Of a DNA stretch of 64,000 bases, positions 42,091 through 53,320 are shown in pieces. Under the pieces are notes generated by a model. It saw only the letters and a list, made by a program, of their open reading frames with translations. It ran no database searches and was not told the origin of the DNA. The position numbers and the translations under genes were made by a program. The stretch's first letter is position 1; every line of letters starts with the position of its first letter. This DNA is from Dactylorhiza incarnata (Eukaryota > Streptophyta > Magnoliopsida > Asparagales > Orchidaceae): NCBI GenBank assembly GCA_033032865.1, contig JAWHQI010000099.1, forward strand, positions 6,465,501 to 6,529,500, read 5' to 3'.

Positions 42091-43730
42091 GAGAAATATG
42101 GATTTCTCATGTCTCAAATAGGTAATGTGTTGCTTATGGATCATGATGATGAGCCTGCAACCTAGCAAGAGGCTATGTGTGGGCTTGACTCCGAGAAGTG
42201 GCTTGAGGCCATGAAATCTGAAATGGACTCCATGTATGCAAACCAAGTTTGGACCTTGGTGGAACCACCAGAAGGGGTACAACTCATAGGGTGCAAGTGG
42301 GTCTTCAAGAAGAAGACCGACATGGATGGGAATGTACAGACATTTAAAGGCCGACTGGTGGCTAAAGGTTTCAGGCAAATTCATGGTGTTGACTATGATG
42401 AGACCTTTTCCCCTGTATCCATGGTCAAGTCCATCAAAATTCTACTTGCTATTGCTGCGTATTATGACTACGAGATCTGGCAAATGGATGTCAAAATGGC
42501 TTTCCTTAATGGAAACCTCCTTGAGGAAGTGTATATGACACAACCCGAGGGTTTTGTATCTCCAAGTGAAGCCACTAAAATATGCAAGTTGAATCGATCT
42601 ATTTATGGATTGAAACAAGTTTCTCGAAGTTGGAATCTTCGTTTTGATGAGAAAATCAAAGAGTTTGGTTTCATCAAGAATGCGGATGAACCTTGTGTTT
42701 ACAAGAGGATTAGTGGGAGCATTGTCATTTTCCTGATATTGTATGTGGATGACATACTGCTGATCGGAAATGACATTCCTACCCTACAAGCTGTTAAAAA
42801 TAGGCTAGGGGACTGCTTTTCTATGAAGGACTTGGGTGGAGCTACTTATATACTTGGTATTAAGATCTATAGAGATAGATCGAAGAAGTTGCTAGGTTTG
42901 ACCCAGAGTACATACATTGAGAAGGTGTTGAAACGGTTCAACATGCTTGAGTCCAAGAAAGGATTCTTACCCATGTCACATGGTGTGAGTCTCTCTAAGG
43001 ACCAGTGACCAAAATCTTTGGAAGATAAGGACCGCATGAAATCGATTCCACATGCTTCAGCAATTGGATCAATCATGTACGCAATATTATATACTCGACC
43101 CGAGGTCTCTTATGCTTTGAGCATAACGAGCAGGTATCCGTCTGATCCTGGTGATGGTCACTCGATAGCCGTCAAGAATATCCTAAAGTACTTGAGAAGG
43201 ACTAAGGATTTATTTTTGGTGTTTGGTGGAGAGGAAGAGCTCAGTGTAAATGGTTGCACGGACGCTAGCTTCCAAACTGATAGGGATGATAAAAGTCCCA
43301 ATCAGGTTTTGTATTTTGCCTTAATGGAGGAGCTATAAGTTGGAAGAGTTCCAAGCAAGAGACAGTTGCTGATTCTACGACTGAGGCCGAGTATATCGCT
43401 GCTGCAAATGCGGCGAAGGAGGCTGTGTGGATTAGGAAATTCATCAACGAGCTTGGTGTAGTTCCTAGCATTGTTGATCCCGTAGTTCTCTATTGTGACA
43501 ACAATGGTGCTATTGCACAAGCTAAGGAACCTATATCTCATCAGCGCTCCAAGCACATACTTCGGCGGTTCCATCTTATTCGAGAGATTGTCGATCGAGG
43601 AGATGTGAGCATATGCATAATACCGACTAAAAAAAATATTGCGGATCCACTGACGAAGCCTCTTGCAAAGAGAAAGCATGATGGTCATACTAGATCAATG
43701 GGTATTAGATACCTGAATGATCATCTCTAG
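42091..43730 (+). pseudogene. Element D reverse transcriptase and RNase H
   Basis: RT blocks: WLEAMKSEMDSMYANQVWTL, GCKWVFKKKTDMDGNVQTFK, YDETFSPVSMVKSIKILLAI, WQMDVKMAFLNGNLLEEVYM, YGLKQVSRSWNLRFDEKI and the catalytic LYVDDILLIGND (about 42738). A TGA at 43006-43008 and a frameshift near 43310 precede RNase H. RNase H is recognisable by TDASFQTDRDDKS, STTEAEYIAAANAAKEAVWI and RSKHILRRFHLIREIVDRGD. It ends ...RSMGIRYLNDHL at 43730. Most of the RT core (42175-43008) is one open frame, so the damage is limited. Confidence 0.9.
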
Positions 43731-44683
43731 TGGGAGTCTTGTGGATTGTATTTGTCGGTTGTTGATTATTCATGTGATGAATAGAGTACTTTATATTTTA
43801 TTTTACATTTATGGCAAGTACTTATTGTTATGCCAATAGTTTCTATTTGATAGATTAATTAGCATAATAAATGCCCTTAGAATGTCTACTTCCATAGGAA
43901 TTCAAGTGCGTCACTTGAATATGAGGGACTATGTATATCTTGAAGCTTCATTCTTAAATGGTCCCTAGTCGAAGTATCATCTTAGAAGTTGAAGGGCAAT
44001 GATGATACGTTAAGACTAGCATGTGCGTTGACTGATGACCAGTACTCATAGGTCATGATATTGTGATATCAAGTCATCACATGGGTACTTGTTAGTGAAC
44101 AAGTTGTACTGGACAGACCCACCTTGAGACTACTTTGTGGATTGTTATATGAACGTGTCACAAGTAGGTCTCAACTGACAATGGTGTTTGTGGTTCTTCG
44201 ACCTAAAGTCACAGCATTCATCAAGTGAGGAAGAGCGTACTTTGATCCCATCTAAAGTCTTCTTTGAGAAAGGTTGATGATAAGGGTGGTTATTGGGTAT
44301 GTTAAGGTTCATTTGGGTGTTTGTGTGTGGGCAGATATGGGATTTGTCCTCCTATATGACAGGAGTTACATCCATGGGCCCCTTGATGGAATGAGACTGA
44401 GAAATGCACGACCATGCTTGGTTGAGTCAATATGTGATATTGAGCTCACCAATTTCAGACAGTCTATTCTAGATCAAGGAATTAGGATTGAACAATTATG
44501 AGGGTGACACGGTCCATGCCTCTAGTTCTATCCGGATGTAAGGGACAAAGGGACATGACAACACTGATACATTGGTCAAGAAAGCCTTGTTGAGTTATAA
44601 ACTCTTATTTCTTGGGTAGCAATGATGCATTGCTAGATGCCGCTCATTGTTTGTGAGACTTTTATTTGCTACGTTCAAGATCA
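43731..44683 (+). other. 3' untranslated tail of element D
   Basis: About 950 bp between RNase H and the polypurine tract with no supported gene. The short open frame near 44274 has no recognisable product. Confidence 0.7.
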
Positions 44684-44693
44684 GGTGGGAGAC
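44684..44693 (+). other. polypurine tract of element D
   Basis: AGGTGGGAGAC directly precedes the 3' LTR start TGTTGGTG. Confidence 0.75.
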
Positions 44694-45759
44694 TGTTGGT
44701 GTTTCCATGGTGATCTGGAAGTGGTCAAGTATCTAGTCTCACTGCTAACGCGATATAGGCCTATAGGGTCACACAAAAGAGTGTTTGGATAAATTTGAGG
44801 AAGAATCGAGTTGACAAGTGTTCGGATCAAAGCACGTTCGTCGAACGACTAGCGTAGCGCGTTCGTCGAACGGCTAGTGTAGCGCGTTTGTCGAACGGCT
44901 AGCATAGCGCGTTCATCAAACGGCTAGCGTAGCGCGTTTGTCGAACGACTATCGTAGTGCGTTCGTCGAACGGCTAACGTAGCGCATTCATAGAACGGCT
45001 AGCATAGCGCGTTCGTTGAACGACTTGCGTAGCACGTTCGTCGAATGGCTAGCGTAGCACGTTCTTCGAACGGCTAGCGTAGCGCGTTCGTCGAACGACT
45101 AGCGTAGCGCGTTCCTCGAACGGCTAGCATAGCACGCTCGTCGAACGGCCAGCGCGTTCGACGATCGCTAGCCAGTTTGTTGAATGCAGTTTTTAACCAA
45201 TTTATCATCGCCCAACGCTTCTCTTTTTTGCCGGTGTATAAAAGAATACGATTCTTTTGACCTAGCAAGCCGATCTGTTTTTGCGATCTGTTTTGCGATC
45301 TGTTTTTGTGATATGTTTTGCGATAGAGAGAGCGACGGAAGAGTTCCGCCCAAGCTTCTGACGGAAGAGTTCCATCCGACCGCCGCCGCCTCTTCCTGTA
45401 ATCGGACTTAGCAGTCCGTGGAAGACGCTGAGGGCTTTCTTCTCTCTGACCTAGATCTTGTGCGACAAGAGGCTAGGGTTCTTCAACGCTCGTGTGGACT
45501 TCTCGTAGAGGCGCCGGTCCATTTCATCGCTTGGAACTCAGCCGTACAATATCTTGATCTGCCATTGGAGCATCTCGATTGAGTATCAACTCAATCCCTC
45601 TCAGGTATATATATTGCAATGCGTTGCTTTTATTTATTTCTTGAATCAATGAAATCGCAAGATCCTTTTAACTGTTTAGGGTTGTTCTAGTTATTTTATT
45701 CTACTGTGCACATATTGATGTGTTCATATCATTATGAATGGTATTTAGAAAACCCAACA
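44694..45759 (+). repeat. 3' LTR of element D
   Basis: Same termini and order as the 5' LTR. The 25-bp array (44834-45160) has 13 units against 12. TATAAAAG lies at 45237-45244, and an extra duplicated TTGCGATCTGTTTT block is present near 45290. Confidence 0.93.
44834..45160 (+). repeat. 25-bp tandem array in 3' LTR D (13 units)
   Basis: Thirteen 25-bp units with the CGTTCGTCGAACG core, ending in an inverted copy (GCGTTCGACGATCGC). Individual units differ from the 5' LTR array in order and in substitutions, so the two arrays cannot be aligned unit by unit without gaps. Confidence 0.88.
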
Positions 45760-45764
45760 GTTGG
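45760..45764. other. target site duplication GTTGG of element D, right copy
   Basis: Matches 28543-28547 and at the same time is bases 2-6 of LTR F. Confidence 0.92.
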
Positions 45765-46758
45765 GAATATTGCCCTCAATATTCCAGATTTGAAGAAGTC
45801 CTTACAATAAAGATATCACACATTGTATTTGATGTATGTGCTAGTTTTGATGTGACAGGTATAACTACGTGCATGGCTAATATAGAGTTAGACTTATAGT
45901 CACTCAAACAGTGTTTTACCTATGTAATCCTTCATGGTGCAAAACACATGTTGACTTATGCCCTAACAATATATTAGACTTATCACTAACAAGAAAAAAA
46001 TAACTTGGAAAAGGTTTGGAGATCATGTTGCAAAGTTGGCCAACATATTGGGTTAAGCCTAAAATCTACTAAGTAAAATATCGCTAGACAATCTAGTCGA
46101 ATGTGCAGATGATTCAACCGGAAATCTGTTAAATGAAGAAATCTGTTTAAGTACAAATTCGACTAAACAATCTAGTCGAATGTGCAGAATAATCAAGATG
46201 AATCATGCAGATGGTCTTAAAGAAACAAATCATGCTAAGTCTGAATTCAACTAAATGTCTAATTATTCGACTAGACATCAAGACGATTCTACCATACTGT
46301 ACTATTAAGCAATATGAACAGTGTCACTCGACCATATATTTAACATTCAACTAGACATCAAGAGATTCTACCAGACTATGCTATGAACAATGTCATTCTT
46401 CCAGATGCTCAACATTCGACTAGAATTATATCAACTAGAATTATATTGACTGGAATTGAATATCAACCTGAACAGTATGTTGACTCAAAGATTTGTCAAC
46501 TGGAATAGAATATCAAGCTGAACAGTATTGTGAGATCTAAGATTTTGGAGGATTTTTCCCTAGTCTAGCACATTGCTAGATAGGTGGTGTGGAGAGAAGA
46601 CTACCCAATGCATTCTTGGGGAATCTTTATAAATCTTTGTGTTCTTTCTGTGTGTGCTTTCTTGATTATCTTGATAAACCTAAAAAGAAACTAAAAAGCA
46701 CATATCACACCATTCAACTCCTCTAGGTGTGATCTAAGTGACCCATAGTAAAATAACA
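45765..46758 (+). repeat. LTR of Sirevirus F (all but its first six bases)
   Basis: Continues from TGTTGG (28542-28547) as GAATATTGCCCTCAATATTCC. It ends AAAATAACA before the primer site. It contains TTCGACTA/TAGTCGAA inverted repeats (for example 46158-46180, arms of 8 bp) and possibly a TATA box TATAAAT near 46628. About 1.0 kb. Confidence 0.82.
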
Positions 46759-46760
46759 AT

Positions 46761-46774
46761 TGGTATCAGAGCAG
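46761..46774 (+). other. primer-binding site of element F
   Basis: TGGTATCAGAGCAGGT two bases after the LTR end, iMet type. Confidence 0.9.
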
Positions 46775-46841
46775 GTTCAATTCTATCTAGCCTAATAGCT
46801 AAAGAAGAAGATCTACTTGGGTTCACCTAGAATCAAACATC

Positions 46842-49210
46842 ATGTCTGCTGGTGAGAATTATTAGGAGCTCAGCTCTATGAAGTTGCCTATCTGTAAGAA
46901 AGAAAATTTTGCTATATGGAAGGAGAGGGTGAAGCTCTTCATGGAGGCTTTTGACCCTAGAATCTTCATCATCATTGAAGAAAGACCTTACATACCCATG
47001 AATATCTACTATTAACAATGAAGCCCCTGTTCCTAAGAAGTATTCTGATATGTCTAAGGATGAGATGGTTCTGGACACAATGGACAAGAGGGCCAAAAAT
47101 ATCTTGGTGAGTACTATTGATGACTAAATGTTCCAGAATCTTGTCCACTACAAAACAACCAAGGAAATGTGGGATTCCTTGGTGGTTTATATGAAAGGAA
47201 CAACTGAAGTAAGGGATGATAAGAAATCTCTCCTCAACCAGGAGTATGATACTTTCAGACAAGACAAGAAGGATTCCATCTCTAAGTGTTATAAGAAATT
47301 CTTCAAGATTTTGAATGGCCTAAAGACATTTAGAATGACCTTCACTAGCTATGATTTGAATGACAAATTTATCAGATCGCTCAACAAAGAGTGGGACATC
47401 AAGATCTGTGCTATTAGAGAGATGGGGAACCTGGGCAACATGGAACCCCAGAATCTGTATGGGAAACTTCTTTCCCATGAACTTCAGCTGAATACAAGGA
47501 AGGCTAAAGAAGAAGGTAGCAGATCTCATCACAGAGAAAAGTTTGTGGCCTTGAAAGCTGAGAGCTCCAAGAGAAGCAAGGAGCCAGAATCTAAAGAATG
47601 TGAGACCAGCTACACTGGATCAAATCTTTCTGATGGAGAACGTACACTATTCTCTAGGAACTTGATGAAGATCCTAAGAAAAAGGAGGGAGAAAGGGAGA
47701 TCTTCCTCCTCATCCAACTCAAGGAGAAGCAGTTATCCCCACAGATCAAAATGGGACAGGTATGACTCAAAATAGAATAAACATATTTCAAATGACACAA
47801 TCTATTTTGGATGCAGAAAATCAGGCCATGTGATAGCTGTGTCCTTTAAAAAGGAAGGAAAATAAGAAATCTGATGAGAAGAGGTCTCACAGAGAAAATA
47901 ATAAAGAAAGGAGCTTCCTGGCAAAGAAGACTAGGACTCTCAGTGATAGTGAGTCTAGCACCTCCAGCTCAGAAGAAAAAGAATACATGGTTGGAATGCC
48001 CATGAGCGAAGATGATGATGAGCAGGAGGAGGACTCCCTCTCTGCACAAGTAACTATTCAAGTTCCTCTATCAGTCTCAGATACCGATTTTGAGGTAGAA
48101 TCAACCTCAGGTGATGATTCTAAAAGAGATCTATTAGAATAATATGGAGAGTTACTTGAAGCACTTAAGAGAAGCAAGAAGCTCTGTAAGGCTCGGGACA
48201 AATAAATAAAAACTTTTGAAGCCAGCAAGTCTGAATTGCTTGAGAAGGCTGAAAGGCTGGCTCAAGAAAATTTAAATTTCAGCAAACTCAAACAATATTT
48301 CAAAGCAAACTCTAATACCGAGCTAATATATCAATTTGGGAAATTGCTCAAGTCCTTGGTTGACAACAAAGAGTTGTGCAAGGCAAAAGAAAGAGAGATT
48401 GAATCTCTGAAGAAGGTTGGAGATCAATCTAGTTCCCTGATATTAAGGGATAGAAAAATCTTGGAATTGGAGGACAAGCTCCTCATTGAAAGGAAGCTAG
48501 TTTCAAGCTTCTCCAAGCCCAAGACAATTCTTCCACTAATTGATGGGTTCTCCCCTGTTCATAAGGAGGGTGTAGGAAACCTTAAAGAAAATCATAATGA
48601 CAAGCCTATGAACAAGAAGATCAACTTTAGGAAGGTAATTCTACCCACCAACAAGTTTGATCAGGAGTCAATCTATGGACATCTTACAAATGAATGTTCC
48701 AAAAGTGGAACTAAGGATGTGCATCATGAGAAAAGTGTATTTAATGCAGCTCATGAAGAAATTATAATGAAAAATCATGGACCCTTTGCATTTGGTCTCA
48801 ACACTAGCACCAAAAGTAAAGAGAAGATACCTGCCAAGAGGACTGCTGTCAAAGGCAAGACAGTGGTTGTACATCCCAAGAGAAATTAAAAAAACGACCA
48901 CATGCTATGGAAAGAATTTCATGCGATCTCTTTCAGGTATCCCTCTACTCATATATAGAGACATCCAGTTCCTATTGTGAGTAAGAGGAAGAAGTATAAC
49001 AAGTTTGAATGTTGGTGTTGTGGCAAGATTGGCCACTTTGCCATAGACTGTTGGTTCAACCCAACAGTTCCTAGGGCAACAAATGTCAAACTAGCATACA
49101 ACCTTATTGAGGTCCATCCAGCACATCAGAATGGTTATAAATCAAATTTTTTTATGAATGCTAACAAGAGTCTAGGTCCCAACAAGGTTTGGCTGCCTAA
49201 GATGAAGTGA
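46842..49210 (+). pseudogene. Sirevirus F gag, heavily mutated
   Basis: The start MSAGENY is followed by a TAG, then SMKLPICKKENFAIWKERVKLF, closely matching element A. A region of stops (46980-47127) is followed by an open stretch, 47128-47775, with the UBN2-type sequence TKEMWDSLVVYMKGTTEVRD. After it comes a knuckle remnant, YFGCRKSGHVIA, near 47805. The coiled-coil part (48236-48889) and the second knuckle CWCCGKIGHFAIDC (about 49008) follow in different frames. The C terminus is VWLPKMK at 49210. At least four lesions show that the copy is dead. Confidence 0.82.
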
Positions 49211-49435
49211 TTTATCTTTGCAGGTATGTCCAAAGTTCAACCGCACTCCCATCTGATATTTGGACAGTGGATGTTTCAGACAAATGACTGGAACAAGAAG
49301 CCTATTGAATGAGTATTTCTCTGTGGAAGATGGCCCAAAAGTGATTTTTGGAGGATCTGACAGAGGAAAGACAAAAGGCTGTGGTAACATTTCCAATGAC
49401 ATAGTCACCATCACAAGGGTAACTTATGTAGAAGG
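49211..49435 (+). pseudogene. Sirevirus F protease fragment, cut by LTR G
   Basis: After CTTTGCAG/GT at 49223 the protease frame begins; DSGCFRQMTG contains the DSG active site. The frame reads through VEDGPKVIFGGSDRGKTKG to VTYVEG, where the related element A continues LQHNLVSISQL. At 49436 the sequence changes to LTR G (TGAAAGATTTGGGC), so the insertion point is exactly in this motif. GAAGG (49431-49435) would be the target duplication. Confidence 0.8.
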
Positions 49436-49966
49436 TGAAAGATTTGGGCTGTCTATAATACACCTAGAGGGGGGGTGATTAGGTGTTTTCAAAGTTATTT
49501 GCTACTTTAAAATTCTAACTAGCACATCACAAAGGCAAACACAGAAAGCACACCGAATTTATAGTGGTTCCCTTCAAGACAATGTGTCAAGTGGTAGTCC
49601 ACTTTCCCTCCAACCTATCTAGCATTGTGCTAGACTAGGAAGCTTCTCCAAAAACTCAGATCTCTATCCAATATAACAGATCTTACAACTCAGACCCACA
49701 AAGGATCATATCTCAGCTCTCACACAAAAATCCTACACTCATGTTACAATAACCTTACAAACAACTCAGACTTTGCAACTCCTACACCAACTCAGACTTT
49801 ACAAGTCCTACACCAACTCAGACCTTACAAGTCCTACACAAACTTAGATCTTATCCAAGATCCTACAGGCTCAGGATCGCACAGAATCCTACAAAATAAT
49901 GAAAATAGTTTTTCTGTTTCAGAAGAGAAGGCTTCAAAGATAAAGCTTATTTCTGTATAGTCTTCT

Positions 49967-50003
49967 CACTACAACAAACTGCATTTGTTGTAAGGACTGA
50001 AAT
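49967..50003 (+). repeat. left terminal inverted repeat of CACTA element
   Basis: CACTACAACAAACTGCA followed by TTTGTTGTAAGGACTGAAAT. The first 17 bases equal the complement of the right end. Confidence 0.92.
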
Positions 50004-50205
50004 ATAACTAAAACACAGTTTGTTACTAATAGTTATATTTAGTAACAAAATTTTTTTGTTGTTACAAAAAAGTACTTTTTTGTAACGAATATTTTAAATT
50101 TTGTTACAATAATAATTAATTCGTTACTATAACTGTATGTATTTGTAACAACATTAATGTTACGTTACAAATAGAAAATTTTTCTCACAATAAGTATCAA
50201 TTGCA
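50004..50205. repeat. left subterminal GTAAC repeats of CACTA element
   Basis: Repeated GTTAC, TTGTAACGA and TCGTTAC units alternate in orientation with AT-rich spacers. In other CACTA systems the transposase binds such subterminal motifs. Confidence 0.78.
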
Positions 50206-50379
50206 ACCACATCATGAGAGTTTTTTGTGACAAAGATATTGTCCTTACTAATAGTAATATTTTATTATTAAAGTTTTGTTACAAAAAATATATCATATTT
50301 TATTTTCAATTTTTATACTATTTTATTATCAAAGTTTTGAATTATTATTTTTTTTTTGAAAAAAAAAAATTTGTATGCG

Positions 50380-50510
50380 CGCGACAGTACCTCGCCTCGA
50401 TAGTGCTCTAACGCGACGACAGTACTCCTACAGCTCGCAAACATTCGTGCGCGGCTGTCGCAGATATGTGGTACTATTGCGACATGTATTTTTGCGCGTA
50501 CGGGTTTTTT
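50380..50510. repeat. GC-rich CGACAGTACC module, partial copy
   Basis: CGCGACAGTACCTCGCCTCGATAG, CTACAGCTCGCAAAC and GTGGTACTATTGCGACATG are also found in the foldback at 52326-52685 and near 52130 and 51391. This is therefore one copy of a repeated module inside the transposon. Confidence 0.7.
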
Positions 50511-50744
50511 TATAAATCTTTAACTTTTTTATAAAAGTTTTTCTGCCTCTCTCCCATGCATCTCTCTCTCTCTCTCACATGAATGAATGAAATATATGGA
50601 TGAAAATATCCCTCCATAAAATTTTGAACAAAACAAAACTAAAAATTAAAAATATATTAAATGTAAAAATGAATGCAAATTAATATGACATTAATTTTTT
50701 AATATAATTTTGGAATTAAATTAAAATCACGCACGAACCCTCGG

Positions 50745-50855
50745 GCACGCAAATGCACTCTCGCGCGCACGCAAATGCACTCTCGCGCGCACGCAAATGC
50801 ACTCTCGCGCGCAAACAAATGCACTCTCGCGCGCACACAAATGCACTCTCGTGCG
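50745..50855 (+). repeat. 22-bp tandem repeat, five units
   Basis: Five units of GCACGCAAATGCACTCTCGCGC with minor changes (CACAC, AAACA). CpG-rich; the long reading frames in the area are by-products. Confidence 0.88.
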
Positions 50856-51153
50856 TGCATTTTTCCTTTTTTATCTTGAGAGCTAGCGCGTATTGCATGT
50901 GTCGGGGCTCAAACACAGACACATGCACACACACAGACACGGACAACCAAACACACACAAACATCCATTTGCGAGCTGTAGTAATGTATTTCACGTGCGC
51001 CCGCCGCCGTTGTCTCCCATCTCTTCGACGGTCGCCGCCGCCGTCACCTCTCTCTTCCACGGCCGCCGCCATCGTCGTTCTCTTTCTCGGCTGTCGCCGC
51101 GCGCCGTTCTCTTCCTCTAGTTTATTAAGTTTTGTCTATTTCCTTCCATCTCA

Positions 51154-51210
51154 CATTAATGAAATATATGGAGGGAAATTTCCCTCCATAAAATTTTGCA
51201 CAAAACAAAT
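51154..51210. repeat. 24-bp perfect palindrome module
   Basis: 51167-51190 is a perfect palindrome: TATGGAGGGAAA followed by its exact complement. It is embedded in AATGAAATA...AAAATTTTGCACAAAACAAA. Similar modules lie at about 50580-50640, 53835-53970 and 54262-54310. Confidence 0.85.
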
Positions 51211-51649
51211 CAAAAAATTTAAAATATTTTAATATAATTTTTGAATAAAAATAACGATTGCGCATTAGCCCCGCATGCACGCATATTTTTCCATTGTACG
51301 CAGAGGTGAAATAATTGTACCCTTCGAGCGCCCATTTTTCGCTCGGGCGCGTGCTTTTCACTCGGATGCGCGTTTTATTTCTCATTTTTCGCTAGATCAA
51401 CTGACAGTGCACATGAGGCCCATGTTCCCCGCTCGACAATACCCCCGCCTCGACATTGCCCGACAGTGCACATGAGCTTTAAATAAGATTTATGTATTTT
51501 TAAATAAGGTTTATCCGTTTATGTATTTTAATTATATATAAACGTGTATAAAATTTTATGTAAAACTTTATAAAACGTTTTTATCAAAAATTCATATAAA
51601 GTTTTTATATAAAACTTTACGAGCAGTAAAGTTTTTATATAAAAATTTA

Positions 51650-51800
51650 CGAGCAGCTCCGGACGGGCTTCGCCCGTGCTCGCTGGCTTTTAGCGGGCTG
51701 CGCTCGCATTCGAGCGGGTCGTGCTCACATTCTACAGTACCCGGCCGGCGACGGTTGGCTTCGCCCGCCCCCGGCGGGCTTCGCCCGTAACATATACATA
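51650..51800. repeat. CGGGCTTCGCCCG hairpin cluster
   Basis: Several short hairpins with CGGGC/GCCCG arms and TT(C)G-like loops (51664-51676, 51694-51740, 51766-51790) occur within 150 bp of GC-rich sequence surrounded by AT-rich DNA. No coding sequence. Confidence 0.75.
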
Positions 51801-52325
51801 TGAGTACTCAAAATGACCGCAAAAAAATATACATCAATATTTTATAAAAAATTTTTCAAAAAACATTTATATTTTAACAAAAAATCATTTTAAAGTTTCC
51901 TTATATATAGTACTTAAAGATATATAAAGTTTATTTATATAAATTTTTAATAAAATTTTATAAAAATTGTTATATGAAGTTTTAATAAAACTTTAAATAC
52001 ATGTCATATCTATAAAAAGAAAGTCATAGGTACATGTCATATCGATAAATAAAATAAAACACGTCTTTCAATAATTAAGCTTGCATTATTTACTTCTTAA
52101 ATAATATTTACTTTTAAGTCTAAACATAGACATCTATGTGGCATTATTGCGGCATGAGTATTTTCGCGCGCACAGGATTTGCGAGCTGCAGGAGCGTCGT
52201 CGCATAATTGGGACAGTACTAGTACTATTGAGGTGGGGGTAACGTCACATTGGCACAGACGACACAGACACACACACACAGAGACACTCACACAGAGACA
52301 GGCACAAACATAGACAGACATAGAC

Positions 52326-52685
52326 TCACGAATTACCTCCGCCCAATTTCAACCGCTAGCTCTCGGACGCTCGATCAACTGATAGTGCACAGGAAGCCCT
52401 GTTACCCGCGCGACAGTACCCCCGCCTCGATATTGCCCCGACGTGATGGCGCTCCTACAACTCGCAAACCCCCGTGCGTGACCGTCGTAGACATGTGGTA
52501 CTATATTATGGCATGGGTATTTTCACGCGCAGGGGTTTGCGAGCTGCAGGAGCGTCATCGTGTTGGGACACTATCGAGGCGGGGGTAATGTCGCGCGGGG
52601 CACGAGCACTTCCTATATATGCACTGCTAGTTGAACGAGCGTCCGAGAGCGGGAGAGTTTGGGCGGAGGTACCGTCGTTGTCGGG
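52326..52685. repeat. foldback: imperfect inverted repeat with ~155-bp arms
   Basis: The left arm (about 52326-52485) reads ACCTCCGCCCAA, CTCTCGGACGCTCG, CGCGCGACAGTACCCCCGCC, CTCGCAAACCCC in order. The right arm (about 52527-52685) contains the complements in reverse order. The loop is about 40 bp. A related half-copy stands at 52130-52245. The transcript would form a long hairpin. Confidence 0.82.
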
Positions 52686-52757
52686 GTTTAATGTTAATGT
52701 TAATTTAATTAATTATAATATTAATTAATATTAAATTTCATTCAGTTATATATATAA

Positions 52758-53284
52758 TCACGCACACAGACACAGACACACACACATAATCACACACACA
52801 CAAACAAACACAGACACAAGAAAACACAGACACAGACACACACACACACACACACACACACAAGCGCACACACACACATACACAAGCGCGCACACACACA
52901 CACACACACAGAGAGATACAGACACACACACACACACACACACAGAGATACAGACACACACACACACACATAGGTACAGACACACACACACATACATACA
53001 CATACACACATAGACACATGAACACAGACACACACAGAGACACACAGGCACACACACAAACACACATAGACACACAGTTATACAAACACATACTTACGGA
53101 CACACATACAGACACGCATAGACACACACACACATACAATCACATTCACATACACACACAAACACACACAGACACACATAGACACACACAGACACACACG
53201 TATACACGGACATACATACAGACACACACACACACAATCACATACAGACACACACACACACGCATTCACACACACACACACACA

Positions 53285-53319
<35 letters not shown>
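52758..53319 (+). repeat. (CA)n-rich microsatellite, about 560 bp
   Basis: CACACA with GA, TA and GCG interruptions throughout. All long reading frames here (cysteine/valine or threonine/histidine repeats) are artefacts of the repeat. Confidence 0.95.

Positions 53320-53320
<1 letters not shown>

Larger units (their letters stand above)
28548..45759 (+). mobile_element. Ty1/copia element D, full length but interrupted by element E
   Basis: LTRs of 1,022 bp (28548-29569) and 1,066 bp (44694-45759) are flanked by GTTGG. The interior has an iMet primer site, gag, protease, integrase, reverse transcriptase and RNase H in copia order. A 9.2-kb Sirevirus (31305-40525) is inserted in the gag linker just before the zinc knuckle. 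The gag start (SLRAILEKDKLNGTNFLDWYRN) and the RT wording (PPEGVQLIGCKWVFKKKTDMDGN) set it apart from the Sireviruses. It is probably in the Tork/Angela/TAR group; exact lineage unassigned. All genes carry stops or frameshifts. Confidence 0.9.
28542..49435 (+). mobile_element. Sirevirus-type element F, interrupted by element D
   Basis: The first six bases of the LTR (TGTTGG, 28542-28547) are separated from the rest (45765 onward) by copia element D, whose TSD GTTGG is part of this start. Element F then has LTR, iMet primer site, a long gag with two knuckle regions and the beginning of protease. It is cut off at 49436 by LTR G. Gag similarity places F with element A. Many stops and frameshifts show that it is old. 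Confidence 0.82.

Noticed and set aside
50716..51232. Overlapping frames on both strands with repeated CTLARKQMHSRAH-like peptides.
   Set aside because: These follow from the 22-bp tandem repeat and CpG-rich DNA and do not resemble a protein family.
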